Positions 1 to 8,144 of a stretch of 64,000 bases of DNA are shown here, piece after piece. Origin of the DNA: Pseudoteredinibacter isoporae (GTDB taxonomy: Bacteria; Pseudomonadota; Gammaproteobacteria; Pseudomonadales; Cellvibrionaceae). Within the stretch, counting starts at the first letter, position 1. Each line of letters begins with the position of its first letter. The position numbers were made by a program, and so were the translations under genes. The notes beneath the pieces are model-generated. The model was not told the origin of the DNA and did not search any database. It worked only from the letters and a program-made list of their open reading frames with translations. Where the stretch lies: NCBI RefSeq assembly GCF_011602085.1, contig NZ_JAAONY010000003.1, positions 496,001 to 560,000 of the forward strand, written 5' to 3'.

Positions 1-905
1 ATGGCACGGGCGCCTTCACAGCCATCACTGCCCATACCGGTTAACACAATTCCGAACGCTCGACTGGCGAAAGCCTCCGCAGCCGAGGTAAAAGTTAAAT
101 CCACGGAGGGTTTATAATTCACATCCGCCGGCCCATCGAAGACATCGATTTTCATGGGGTTTGATTTATTAAATGACAATTGCTTGCCGCCGGGAGCCAG
201 ATAAGCTGTGCCGGGTTCAAGCAGCTCACCGTTTTCCGCATGACGAACGCGAATCTGACATTCCCGATCCAGCCGCTCCGCAAAAGCCATAGTGAAATTC
301 GCCGGCATATGTTGAACCAGAACCAAAGGGATGGGAAAGTTTGCCGGTAAGGCCGATAGAATATCGGTCAATGCAACCGGTCCTCCGGTTGAAGAACCAA
401 TCACAACCACGGAGGGCGCCTGGCTTTGCGAGCGCCGGCTCGGAACAGGCGCGGGTCTTGGTTTCGCGGGTTTCGACGGAGAGAAAGGACAGGCAACCGC
501 TTTTTCTCCACGCATGGCGACCGTTAAAATACGATCCTGTAAAGCGGCACTCAGCTTTTGAGAGTCTCTTGAAAACTCCGCAAAGTTTTTCGCCATAAAG
601 TCGACGGCACCTGCTGCCAGCGCATCCAGGGTAACTTTGGCGCCTTCATAGGTGAGGGAAGAAAACATGATAATGGGAACAGGATTGTTCGCCATGATTT
701 CACGAACTGCGGTGACGCCATCCATCTCGGGCATCTCGTAGTCCATGGTGATAACATCAGGTTTCAACTCAGCCGCTTTGGCTACGGCCTCTTTACCATC
801 ATTGGCCACACCCACGACATCAATGTTGACGTGCGAGCCGATCATTTCCCGCAAGCGATTTTGAAAAAATAAAGAGTCGTCGACAATTAGTACTTTAACG
901 GACAT
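1..905 (-). CDS. cheB: CheB, chemotaxis protein-glutamate methylesterase (3' end outside window)
   Basis: CheB removes methyl groups from receptor glutamates and deamidates glutamines, giving chemotactic adaptation. It starts at the ATG at 903-905, preceded by a GGGGAAGGG purine run. Residues 1-120 form a receiver domain with an acidic pair at D9-D10 and the likely phospho-acceptor D55 in TMDYEMPEMDG. A Pro/Ser-rich linker follows (about 140-163). The esterase domain shows the nucleophile motif GSSTGG (S172 by comparison with the E. coli protein), QHMP, and GMGSDG with the triad Asp at about 294. The reading frame is open to the left edge, so roughly the last 70-80 residues are missing. It follows cheA after 147 bases. 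This is a canonical sequence and the identification is firm. Confidence 0.96.
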   Translation of the reverse strand, partial: MSVKVLIVDDSLFFQNRLREMIGSHVNIDVVGVANDGKEAVAKAAELKPDVITMDYEMPEMDGVTAVREIMANNPVPIIMFSSLTYEGAKVTLDALAAGAVDFMAKNFAEFSRDSQKLSAALQDRILTVAMRGEKAVACPFSPSKPAKPRPAPVPSRRSQSQAPSVVVIGSSTGGPVALTDILSALPANFPIPLVLVQHMPANFTMAFAERLDRECQIRVRHAENGELLEPGTAYLAPGGKQLSFNKSNPMKIDVFDGPADVNYKPSVDLTFTSAAEAFASRAFGIVLTGMGSDGCEGARA

Positions 906-1026
906 TATGCCCTTCCCCTTTCAGTAGACCCGAGCAATAAAAACAAACAACTGCTGGCACACACTCCATGTACGGCTGTCGGCAGAGGCAGACCTTGGCT
1001 CCCGTCTGTTTAGATGTAGAGAGAGA

Positions 1027-1045
1027 TTGCCAGCGACGCTGGCAA
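1027..1045 (-). terminator. Hairpin between cheA and cheB, possible attenuator
   Basis: A perfect 8-base inverted repeat (TTGCCAGC / GCTGGCAA) with a 3-base loop lies 7 bases after the cheA stop codon. On the transcribed strand it is followed by TCTCTCTCTAC rather than a run of T, so it is at best a weak terminator. It could lower cheB expression relative to cheA or protect the cheA 3' end. Confidence 0.4.
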
Positions 1046-1052
1046 CCCCTGA

Positions 1053-3170
1053 TTACGCGTAGCGTTTCAGCATCGCAGGCACATCCAGAATCAGTGCCAT
1101 GGTGCCATCACCCGTAATGGTCGCACCGGCCATACCCGGGGTTCCCTGAAGCATTTGGCCCAGAGGCTTGATCACGACTTCTTCCTGACCGATCAATCGG
1201 TCAACCACAAAGCCAACGCGATCGGTACCAACACTCACAATAACGACATGGGCTTCAGCTAACGGATCAATCTCATCTTCAACCAACCATTTCTTCAGAT
1301 AAAACAGTGGTACCGCTTTATCGCGAATGGTGACGCACTCCTGTGCATCTACAATATTGGTTTTGGTTAAATCCATCTGGAAGATTTCATTCACGCTCAT
1401 CAATGGCAAGGCAAAAGTTTGATCGCCCAGCATGACCATCAATGTTGGCATAATGGCCAGAGTCAACGGTACTTTAATGACCAGGCTGGTGCCTTCGCCC
1501 AGGCGGGATTTAATATCCACCGAACCGTTCAGCTGGGAGATTTTGGTTTTCACCACATCCATGCCCACACCACGGCCCGACACATCGGAGATCTCAACCT
1601 TGGTTGAAAATCCTGGCGCGAAGATTAAATTAAACGCTTCTTCATCAGTCAGGCGTGCTGCGGAATCTTCATCGTATAAACCTTTTTCCACAGCTTTCTT
1701 GCGCAGAGCGTCCGGGTCCATACCGCCACCGTCGTCGGTGATCGACAAGAGAATATGATCACCTTCCTGCTCAGCAGCCAGGGTTACCGTACCCACGCGG
1801 CTTTTGCCGGAAGCTTCACGTTTATCGGGTGATTCAATACCGTGGTCAACCGCATTGCGCACCAAGTGCACCAATGGATCTGCCAGTGCTTCCACCAGAT
1901 TTTTATCCAAATCCGTATCTTCACCCACCAGTTCCAGCTTGATCTCTTTGCCGAGGTTTCTCGCCAGATCACGTACAACTCGTGGGAAACGACCAAAAAC
2001 TTTCTTGATCGGCTGCATGCGGGTTTTCATGACAGACGATTGTAAATCCGCCGTGACCACATCCAGATTCGCGACCGCCTTGGAGAGGGATTCATCGCTG
2101 GATTTACCACCGATGCGCACCAGGCGATTGCGAACCAACACCAGCTCGCCAACCATATTCATGATTTCATCAAGACGCTGGGTATCTACCCGTACCGAGG
2201 CTTCACCAGATGCAGCTGCGCCTTGACCCGCGCTACCCTTTTTGGCATTAGCAATATTGGTAACGTTGGCTTTTGCAGCGGGCTTGGCCGCTTCTTTTTT
2301 CGGTTCGGCTTTCTTCGGTGCCGCCTTGGCTTTCGCCGGTTCTATCTTACTGACCTTGCTGTCTTCTGCTGGCTTTTCAGCGGCGGCCGTCGGCCCCTGC
2401 CCTTTGCCATGCAGATCGTCCAGCAGAGCATCAAATTCCGCTTCGGAAATTTCGTCACCACCGCCAGCGGCGGCTTTCGGCGCTTCGGCCGCAGGTTTAG
2501 CTGCTGGAGCTTCCGCTTTCGGCGCTGCACCATGCAGGCCATCTAACAGAGCTTCGAATTCGGCGTCGGTAATTTCCGGATTATCCGAATTGATGATGTC
2601 ATCAACTTTGCCGGAAGCCTGAGCCTCTGACTTGGAACCATCAAGCTCATCCAGCAAAGCGTCAAATTCTTCCTGGGTAATTTCATCGCCGCCGGCTTCT
2701 GCAGATGCTTCTGCTGCAGGTGCTGGTGCTTCTTCAGCCACAGGCTCGGGCTCCGCTGGCGCTTCAGCCTCGCCTTCTCCTTCCGGAGTAGCCAGTTTAC
2801 CCAGTTCTTCGAGGAGTTCGGGGCTCGCTTCGCTGGGAGTTTCCCCGGCACTCAACTCGGCAAATTGTTGGTTAACCATGTCCAGGGCTTGCAACACCAC
2901 GTCCATCAAGGCTGGTGATACACTGCGTTTACCATTACGCAAAATGTCGAACAGGTTTTCCGTCACGTGGCAGCATTCCACCATCGCATCAATTTGCAGG
3001 AATCCCGCACCGCCTTTTACAGTGTGGAAACCCCGGAAAATGGCATTCAATAAATCCGTATCTTCCGGACTATTTTCCAAATCCACCAACTGCTCGGAAA
3101 GCAGTTCCAGAATCTCACCGGCTTCAACTAGGAAGTCCTGGAGTATCTCTTCGTCGTCCCCAAAGCTCAT
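1053..3170 (-). CDS. cheA: CheA, chemotaxis histidine kinase with an atypical P1-P3 linker
   Basis: CheA autophosphorylates in the receptor array and passes phosphate to CheY and CheB. The P1 (Hpt) domain is residues 1-125 with the phospho-site H49 in FRGFHTVKGGAGF. The P3 dimerisation helices begin near 325. The P4 ATPase shows the N box (HLVRNAVDHGIE, 435-446), G1 (DDGGGMD, 479-485) and G2 (GRGVGMD, 532-538). P5, the CheW-like domain, is about 575-705. No P2-like domain is recognisable. Residues 126-325 are a low-complexity Ala/Glu/Pro/Lys linker with three near-identical 17-residue motifs at 162-178, 198-214 and 239-255 (pattern D/P-E-I-T/S-x-x-E-F-D/E-A-L-L-D-x-L-H/D-G). These resemble the FliM N-terminus and CheZ C-terminus. 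The length of 705 residues compares with about 650 for E. coli. It lies 12 bases after cheZ. Confidence 0.97.
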   Translation of the reverse strand: MSFGDDEEILQDFLVEAGEILELLSEQLVDLENSPEDTDLLNAIFRGFHTVKGGAGFLQIDAMVECCHVTENLFDILRNGKRSVSPALMDVVLQALDMVNQQFAELSAGETPSEASPELLEELGKLATPEGEGEAEAPAEPEPVAEEAPAPAAEASAEAGGDEITQEEFDALLDELDGSKSEAQASGKVDDIINSDNPEITDAEFEALLDGLHGAAPKAEAPAAKPAAEAPKAAAGGGDEISEAEFDALLDDLHGKGQGPTAAAEKPAEDSKVSKIEPAKAKAAPKKAEPKKEAAKPAAKANVTNIANAKKGSAGQGAAASGEASVRVDTQRLDEIMNMVGELVLVRNRLVRIGGKSSDESLSKAVANLDVVTADLQSSVMKTRMQPIKKVFGRFPRVVRDLARNLGKEIKLELVGEDTDLDKNLVEALADPLVHLVRNAVDHGIESPDKREASGKSRVGTVTLAAEQEGDHILLSITDDGGGMDPDALRKKAVEKGLYDEDSAARLTDEEAFNLIFAPGFSTKVEISDVSGRGVGMDVVKTKISQLNGSVDIKSRLGEGTSLVIKVPLTLAIMPTLMVMLGDQTFALPLMSVNEIFQMDLTKTNIVDAQECVTIRDKAVPLFYLKKWLVEDEIDPLAEAHVVIVSVGTDRVGFVVDRLIGQEEVVIKPLGQMLQGTPGMAGATITGDGTMALILDVPAMLKRYA

Positions 3171-3182
3171 AACTTACACCCT

Positions 3183-3980
3183 TTAAAATCCAAGACTGGA
3201 CAGCAGGTCATCAACCTCATCCTGGCTGCTGACCGCACCTTCGGTCTGCTCAGGATTGATCTGTGGTCCGCTCAATGCTTCAGCTTGTTTCGCTTCTACC
3301 GCCGCTGGGCCATTGTCGTCTGGTAAAATACCTGTGATGTCTTCTACCTGAGAGGCAACTTTAATCAGCTCAACAAGATCGCCTTCCAAATCGCTAATGA
3401 GTGCCATCACACGATTGAGTACCTGGCCCGTTAAATCCTGGTACTCCTGTTCCATCATAATTCCCTGGAGGTTGGAATTAATCAGATTCGCATCGTCGCT
3501 CATACGGTTTAGAAACATATCCATTCTCGGATAGAGTTTATTAAACTCCTGGGCCGACATTTCACGACTTTTGATACGCATCCATTCCGAACGTAACTCA
3601 GCCGCTTCCCGGCCCAGTCGATCTGCAACCGGCGCGGTTGCCTCTACCCGATCCATGGTTTTGTCTGCCGCTTGCTGGGTCATCTTAATGACGTAGTGCA
3701 AACGATCAGAAGCATCTTGTATTTCCGTCCCCTCGAGAGGAGCCGGCTGATGATTCGATTGCTCGTCAACATGGAAGTTAACGATGGCATTGTGAAGGCC
3801 ACGGGTAAGGCGGCCTATCGAGGTAAATAAGTGGCGGTCGCGGGCATCCATCAAGGCATGGATTAACTGCCCGGCTTCCTCAATTTGCTCTGACTCCAGC
3901 TTTTCAACGAGCAACTTTGCGCATTCGCGCAGTTCAGTAATAAAGTTGTCGGATTGGCCGGCAATATATTGGGTGTTCAT
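3183..3980 (-). CDS. cheZ: CheZ, CheY-P phosphatase
   Basis: CheZ dephosphorylates CheY-P and so ends the motor-reversal signal. The protein has 265 residues and is almost wholly helical. It carries the family core LRSEWMRIKSREM, then MMEQEYQDLTGQVLNRVM, which holds the catalytic Gln of QDLTGQ. It ends in SSQDEVDDLLSSLGF, the amphipathic tail that tethers CheZ to CheY-P in enterobacteria (E. coli ends DDLLDSLGF). It sits between cheY and cheA in the order usual for polar-flagellated gammaproteobacteria. It starts at the ATG at 3980, 21 bases after the cheY stop. Confidence 0.96.
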   Translation of the reverse strand: MNTQYIAGQSDNFITELRECAKLLVEKLESEQIEEAGQLIHALMDARDRHLFTSIGRLTRGLHNAIVNFHVDEQSNHQPAPLEGTEIQDASDRLHYVIKMTQQAADKTMDRVEATAPVADRLGREAAELRSEWMRIKSREMSAQEFNKLYPRMDMFLNRMSDDANLINSNLQGIMMEQEYQDLTGQVLNRVMALISDLEGDLVELIKVASQVEDITGILPDDNGPAAVEAKQAEALSGPQINPEQTEGAVSSQDEVDDLLSSLGF

Positions 3981-4001
3981 AGACTTTCCTCAGCTCACTG
4001 C

Positions 4002-4376
4002 TTAGCCATTAACCCGTTCAAAAATCTTGTCGATTTTTTCCTTAAGAACCGCTGCAGTGAAAGGCTTCACAACGTAGCCGTTTACACCCGCCTGTGCGGC
4101 CTCCACAATTTGCTCGCGCTTTGCTTCTGCGGTCACCATCAGAACCGGCAAAGTCTTCAAGGTGTCATCGGCACGAACCGCCTTCAACAGGTCAATACCT
4201 GTCATGCCAGGCATGTTCCAGTCAGTCACTAAGAAGTCGATGCCGCCGGCCTTAAGCATTGGTAATGCTGTCATGCCATCATCAGCTTCCTGGGTGTTAT
4301 TAAACCCCAGATCACGCAAAAGGTTTTTGATAATCCTGCGCATTGTTGAAAAGTCATCAACAATAAGGATTTTCAT
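4002..4376 (-). CDS. cheY: CheY, chemotaxis response regulator
   Basis: CheY-P binds FliM/FliN and switches the direction of flagellar rotation. It is a single receiver domain of 124 residues starting [14 protein letters not shown]. It has the acidic pair D7-D8, phospho-acceptor D52 ([11 protein letters not shown]), the switch residue T82 and the conserved lysine K104 (VVKPF). The start needs thought: the ATG at 4376 is the family start, but a GGAGG lies 17 bases upstream of it and only 5 bases from an in-frame TTG at 4386-4388, so a version four residues longer is possible. It is the first gene of cheYZAB, separated from fliA by a terminator and a 411-base gap, with a FliA-type promoter candidate upstream. 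Confidence 0.96.
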   Translation of the reverse strand: MKILIVDDFSTMRRIIKNLLRDLGFNNTQEADDGMTALPMLKAGGIDFLVTDWNMPGMTGIDLLKAVRADDTLKTLPVLMVTAEAKREQIVEAAQAGVNGYVVKPFTAAVLKEKIDKIFERVNG

Positions 4377-4471
4377 ATCAGTATCCAATGTAGCCTCCAG
4401 GCAGCCCCCAAACGGGCTCATCTAACGGTGAATATATACTTGATGATAGTTGGTAATTCTCGACTTGCTCA

Positions 4472-4498
4472 GTCACGGCCGATATATGTCCGATTTTA
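4472..4498 (-). promoter_or_regulatory. Candidate sigma28 (FliA) promoter for cheYZAB
   Basis: Read on the minus strand this is TAAA, 15 bases, then GCCGTGAC, against the enteric consensus TAAA-N15-GCCGATAA. Spacing is exact and the GCCG core is conserved. It lies about 95 bases upstream of cheY. The rest of the 4377-4771 gap is AT-rich and shows no open reading frame with coding character. Confidence 0.45.
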
Positions 4499-4771
4499 TT
4501 ACCCATGAGTTGGCGCGTTTGAATTTCTATGATTCCCGCCCGCTCATGTACCTTTATTGGTCATTTTTGAGAATTCTTTAGAAATTAAATTAAATCGCAC
4601 TTTATTTGCGCAGTTTGTGGAAATTTTGCATAAAGCCACTCACTTTTGCGAGGGTTTCATCTGCCAAGGAAAGGACAAAAGGGTAAGGAATATGGGGTTT
4701 TAGATAAGCGGAAGGAAATGTTTATATCAGTAATGTTTATGGAGATTGACAAAAAACCAGCAGCCTCAACG

Positions 4772-4807
4772 AAAAAAAATGGCGCTCTTAAGAAGCGCCA
4801 TTTTTTT
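4772..4807 (-). terminator. Terminator overlapping the end of fliA
   Basis: An inverted repeat ATGGCGCT / AGCGCCAT is flanked by an A-run on one side and a T-run on the other, so it looks like a bidirectional intrinsic terminator. The fliA stop codon (4788-4790) lies in the 7-base loop, and the last fliA codons (Lys-Asn-Gly-Ala) form the upstream stem arm. It separates the flhA-flhF-fleN-fliA unit from cheYZAB. Confidence 0.85.
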
Positions 4808-5540
4808 GCCAATCGCTGAGTTTTGTTCTCAGCCTGGCCGTGGCCTGACTGTGAATCTGACTCACTCGTGATTCACTCACACCGATGATTTGTCCGATCT
4901 CTTTCAGATTTAGCTCTTCGTCATAATACAGCGCCAGAATCATACGTTCACGCTCGGGAAGATCAGCGATGGCCTTAGCCAGAGATTCTTTTAAGCCCTC
5001 ACGCTGCATATTGTCGTGTGGCGCAATAAAAGCCATGCTGGTGTGCTCGCTGCTCATGCGAGTATCTTCGCCACCAAAAGCTTCTTCAAAGCTGAACAAA
5101 CGACTGCTGGCATTGTCTTTCAGCACGTTGTAATACTCGTCCAGCGTCATATCCAATTCGGCAGCGATTTCCTGATCCGAGGCGTCGCGCCCTTCCCGGG
5201 ATTCCACCGTATTAATGGCATCAGAAATTCGGCGGTTGTTGCGATGGACTGATCTCGGTACCCAATCACCTTTGCGCATTTCATCCACAATGGCGCCGCG
5301 TATTCGGATCCCGGCATAGGTTTCAAAACTCGCCCCTCGGGAAGCATCGTATTTTTGAGCGGCTTCAAGCAGGCCAATCATGCCGGCTTGAATTAAATCT
5401 TCGACTTGCACGCAAGCTGGCATCCTTACCATCATATGGTGTGCAATACGCTTTACCAGTGTCGCATAATCCTCTACGCGGATATTAACACTGGGCGTTT
5501 GTGACTGGCCGTACATTGCCAAGCTATCAGATACTGCCAT
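4788..5540 (-). CDS. fliA: FliA, sigma28 of flagellar late genes
   Basis: FliA is the alternative sigma factor for flagellin, chemotaxis and other late genes. The 250 residues contain sigma region 2 (DLIQAGMIGLLEAAQKYD, FETYAGIRIRGAIVDEMR, DWVPRSV) and region 4 with its helix-turn-helix (LPERERMILALYYDEEL, LKEIGQIIGVSESRVSQIHSQA). Length and motifs match the FliA family throughout. It starts two bases after the fleN stop, so the two are probably translationally linked. Its targets in this window are probably fliC (both copies), fliS and cheY, which have FliA-type promoter candidates. No flgM (anti-sigma factor) gene is present here. Confidence 0.97.
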   Translation of the reverse strand: MAVSDSLAMYGQSQTPSVNIRVEDYATLVKRIAHHMMVRMPACVQVEDLIQAGMIGLLEAAQKYDASRGASFETYAGIRIRGAIVDEMRKGDWVPRSVHRNNRRISDAINTVESREGRDASDQEIAAELDMTLDEYYNVLKDNASSRLFSFEEAFGGEDTRMSSEHTSMAFIAPHDNMQREGLKESLAKAIADLPERERMILALYYDEELNLKEIGQIIGVSESRVSQIHSQATARLRTKLSDWQKNGAS

Positions 5541-5542
5541 CG

Positions 5543-6370
5543 CTAAAATCCTGAGTTGGCCACATTAAGCAGCTTTTCTACGAAGAACTCCAGGTGCCCT
5601 CTTGGGTTGTTGGGCAATGGAAGTTCATCCACTTTTTGCGCCAGGGTACGTATCGCCTGGGCCGCCTTGCTGCGAGGCGCATATTCTAGAATCGGGGTTT
5701 GTTTCTGCACCGCTTTGCGGACATTTTCATCAAAAGGAATGTGCCCGATGTACTGCAAGGAAACATCCAGAAAACGCTGACAAACTGCATTTAACTTCGC
5801 AAACAACTTACTGCCTTCCTGATTGTTGCGCGTCATATTGGCAACGACCCGGAAACGGAAAGTTCCGTATTCCGTGTTCATCAGTTTAATCAAGGCGTAA
5901 GCATCGGTGATTGATGAAGGCTCATCACAAACCACGACCAGAATTTCATTGGCTGCACGAACAAAGCTCACTACGGAATCGGAAATACCGGCAGCAGTAT
6001 CGATTACGAGTACATCGAGATTGTCAGCAATATCGCTGAAGGCTCGGATCAAAGCAGCATGCTCTTGATCACCCAGCGTTGCCATTTGTTGGACGCCAGA
6101 GGCTGCAGGGACAATATCAACACCACTGGGGCCTGATATCATAATCTCTGGCAGTCGGCGTTCACCGGAAAGTACATCCGCTAAATTGTATTGGGCTTTC
6201 AAACCCAACAACACATCCACATTCGCCAATCCCAAGTCGGCGTCTAGCAATACCACCCGGCGATGCAGCTCGGCTAAGGCAATGCTCAGGTTTACAGAGA
6301 TATTACTCTTTCCAACCCCACCTTTACCTCCGGTCACTGCAATCACTTGAACCGGTCGACCATAACTCAT
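5543..6370 (-). CDS. fleN: FleN (FlhG), MinD-like ATPase limiting flagellar number
   Basis: FleN/FlhG is a MinD/ParA-family ATPase that, in polar flagellates, keeps flagellar number at one by opposing FlhF and restraining FleQ. The 275-residue protein has the deviant Walker A KGGVGKS (16-22), the switch I/A' segment VVLLDADLGLANVDVLLGL, and the DTAAG switch II motif. It ends in a helical C-terminus that could be the membrane-targeting segment of this family (not tested). It is placed between flhF and fliA, the standard order. A 112-base gap separates it from flhF. No unusual residues were noticed. Confidence 0.96.
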   Translation of the reverse strand: MSYGRPVQVIAVTGGKGGVGKSNISVNLSIALAELHRRVVLLDADLGLANVDVLLGLKAQYNLADVLSGERRLPEIMISGPSGVDIVPAASGVQQMATLGDQEHAALIRAFSDIADNLDVLVIDTAAGISDSVVSFVRAANEILVVVCDEPSSITDAYALIKLMNTEYGTFRFRVVANMTRNNQEGSKLFAKLNAVCQRFLDVSLQYIGHIPFDENVRKAVQKQTPILEYAPRSKAAQAIRTLAQKVDELPLPNNPRGHLEFFVEKLLNVANSGF

Positions 6371-6482
6371 GGGATAATTCGCTCCTGTCTCTAGCGGGAA
6401 TATGGAATAACTTATTCAGTATAGTTGGCTATTTCCATTTATCCTGCCGTTTGGCCAAAAAAATTAAAGTTTCATTGTCCGC

Positions 6483-8090
6483 TTAAAATTCCATCGACTT
6501 TTTGCCAGCTGCTTCGTCCAACTGCCCCAATTCAAGCGCAGTAGAGACGAGATGCTGACTGCGGGCAACCGCAATGTCTTGTGGAATATTCTGACCATCG
6601 GTACTGTAGGCCAGTGGCAGATCGTGTTCGATGATGACACTCAGTGCCTCACCCAAACCCGTGGTTTCATCCAATTTACTTAGTACCGCACCGCTTAAAC
6701 CGCGACCGGCATAGGCGTGCGCCGAAGCTTTCAGCATTTGCCATTGACTGTTGGCCGCCATCACCAAATAACTGCGAACCGAGCGATGCTGTTGTACCAG
6801 GGACAACTGCTGATGCAACATTGGATCTCCGTGACGGAAACCAGCCGTATCAATTAAAATCAAAGAACGCTGTTTAAAGCTATCGATAACATCTTTCAGG
6901 TTTTCGTCTTCTTCAACAACTTTTACCGGTACCTTCAAAATGGCACCCAATGCACGCAGTTGATCATGGGCCGCAATGCGATAAGTATCTGTCGTAATTA
7001 AGGCGACTTGTTCCGGTCCATGCTTCATGACATAGCGTGCCGCCAATTTTCCAACGGTTGTGGTTTTACCCACACCGGTTGGGCCAACAAAAGCAAACAC
7101 GCCACCCTGTTCGGTAATATCTTTTGGCAAAACCGGAATCGACTGCGTCAAGTGCGACAGTGTTTCGTTCCAACTGTCACCAATGCTCTGACCAGGATTC
7201 AATCGATTCAATAGCTGCTTGATCACCGCCTGACTTAAGCCCAGCTTTTGCAGTCGTGCGCGAACCGATTCCACAACCGGGTTTTTAACACCGGCCTGAT
7301 GTGTGGTTTGCGCGATTTGTTCTTCCAGTAAACTGCGCATGTCCGAAAGCTCGGCCATCAGCAGTTTCATTTTGTCATCCACTTCCATGGCCTGGGGCTG
7401 AACCGGTGCCGGATGCGCTGGTGCACGCAACTCCCTTTGCATGGCCTGATGATCAACCTGGGTTTGAGAGTGAGGCACCGAACTGAAGTTTGGATTCTGG
7501 CCCGGAAAATGATCTACCTGTAGCTGTGGCTGAGGCATCGCCTGTGCTGTGCCCTGCCAATGCGCCGCCACATCCTGATGGCTTGGCGCCGCTTGTGTTG
7601 GTGTGGTCTGCTGACGAGCCATCGCTGCAGCAGCCGGGAAATTACTGACCGCCGCCGAACGTCTGGCCGGCGCAGGAGAAGGTGCCGCATCCGCTTCTGC
7701 TCGATTGCGCGCCGCCAACATTTTGTCCCTTGCGGAAGCCACTTCTTCAGCCAGCTCTTCACGGGTTTTACCGGACGCTTGACCGCGAAGCTGTGGAGAA
7801 GCGCTTTCCAGACTCGCACCACTCATCGTCTCGGCCAACTGCTGGGACTGAATCTGCTGCTGCCAGGCCTGGTCACTGGCCATTGGCACATCGTAAGGTG
7901 CCGCTGTCGAATCTTGCAGATGTTTGCTGGGTACCGGGCTGGGTTTTTCAGGCAGCTCCAGGGAAGCCATCACCTCTACGCCTTTTTCCGTTCGATGATT
8001 GGAAAGAATGACGGCTTCAGGCCCGAGCTCGTGACGTACCAGCTCCAGCGCTCGTCTCATATCGGCAGCAACAAAACGCTTTACTTGCAT
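6483..8090 (-). CDS. flhF: FlhF, SRP-type GTPase setting the flagellar pole
   Basis: FlhF is a signal-recognition-particle GTPase homologue that marks the cell pole for flagellar assembly. The N-terminal segment (MQVKRFVAADMRRALELV) is the family B domain start. Residues 50-235 are a Gln/Ala/Pro/His-rich low-complexity linker. The NG domain begins near 240, with the P-loop GPTGVGKTT at 336-344, then TTDTYRIAAHDQLR, the DTAG motif (LILIDTAGF) and a TKLDE-like SKLDETTGLG. Its 535 residues are longer than many FlhF proteins (400-480) because of the linker. It lies 54 bases after flhA and upstream of fleN. Confidence 0.96.
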   Translation of the reverse strand: MQVKRFVAADMRRALELVRHELGPEAVILSNHRTEKGVEVMASLELPEKPSPVPSKHLQDSTAAPYDVPMASDQAWQQQIQSQQLAETMSGASLESASPQLRGQASGKTREELAEEVASARDKMLAARNRAEADAAPSPAPARRSAAVSNFPAAAAMARQQTTPTQAAPSHQDVAAHWQGTAQAMPQPQLQVDHFPGQNPNFSSVPHSQTQVDHQAMQRELRAPAHPAPVQPQAMEVDDKMKLLMAELSDMRSLLEEQIAQTTHQAGVKNPVVESVRARLQKLGLSQAVIKQLLNRLNPGQSIGDSWNETLSHLTQSIPVLPKDITEQGGVFAFVGPTGVGKTTTVGKLAARYVMKHGPEQVALITTDTYRIAAHDQLRALGAILKVPVKVVEEDENLKDVIDSFKQRSLILIDTAGFRHGDPMLHQQLSLVQQHRSVRSYLVMAANSQWQMLKASAHAYAGRGLSGAVLSKLDETTGLGEALSVIIEHDLPLAYSTDGQNIPQDIAVARSQHLVSTALELGQLDEAAGKKSMEF

Positions 8091-8144
8091 TACTCTCTCC
8101 TACTCACCCACCCACTTTTCGGTTCGGGCTTATTGTTTTTCCAA

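Noticed and set aside
2632-3186. Plus-strand 184-codon frame antisense to cheA
   Set aside because: Serine-rich shadow of the Ala/Glu-rich CheA linker with no ribosome site.
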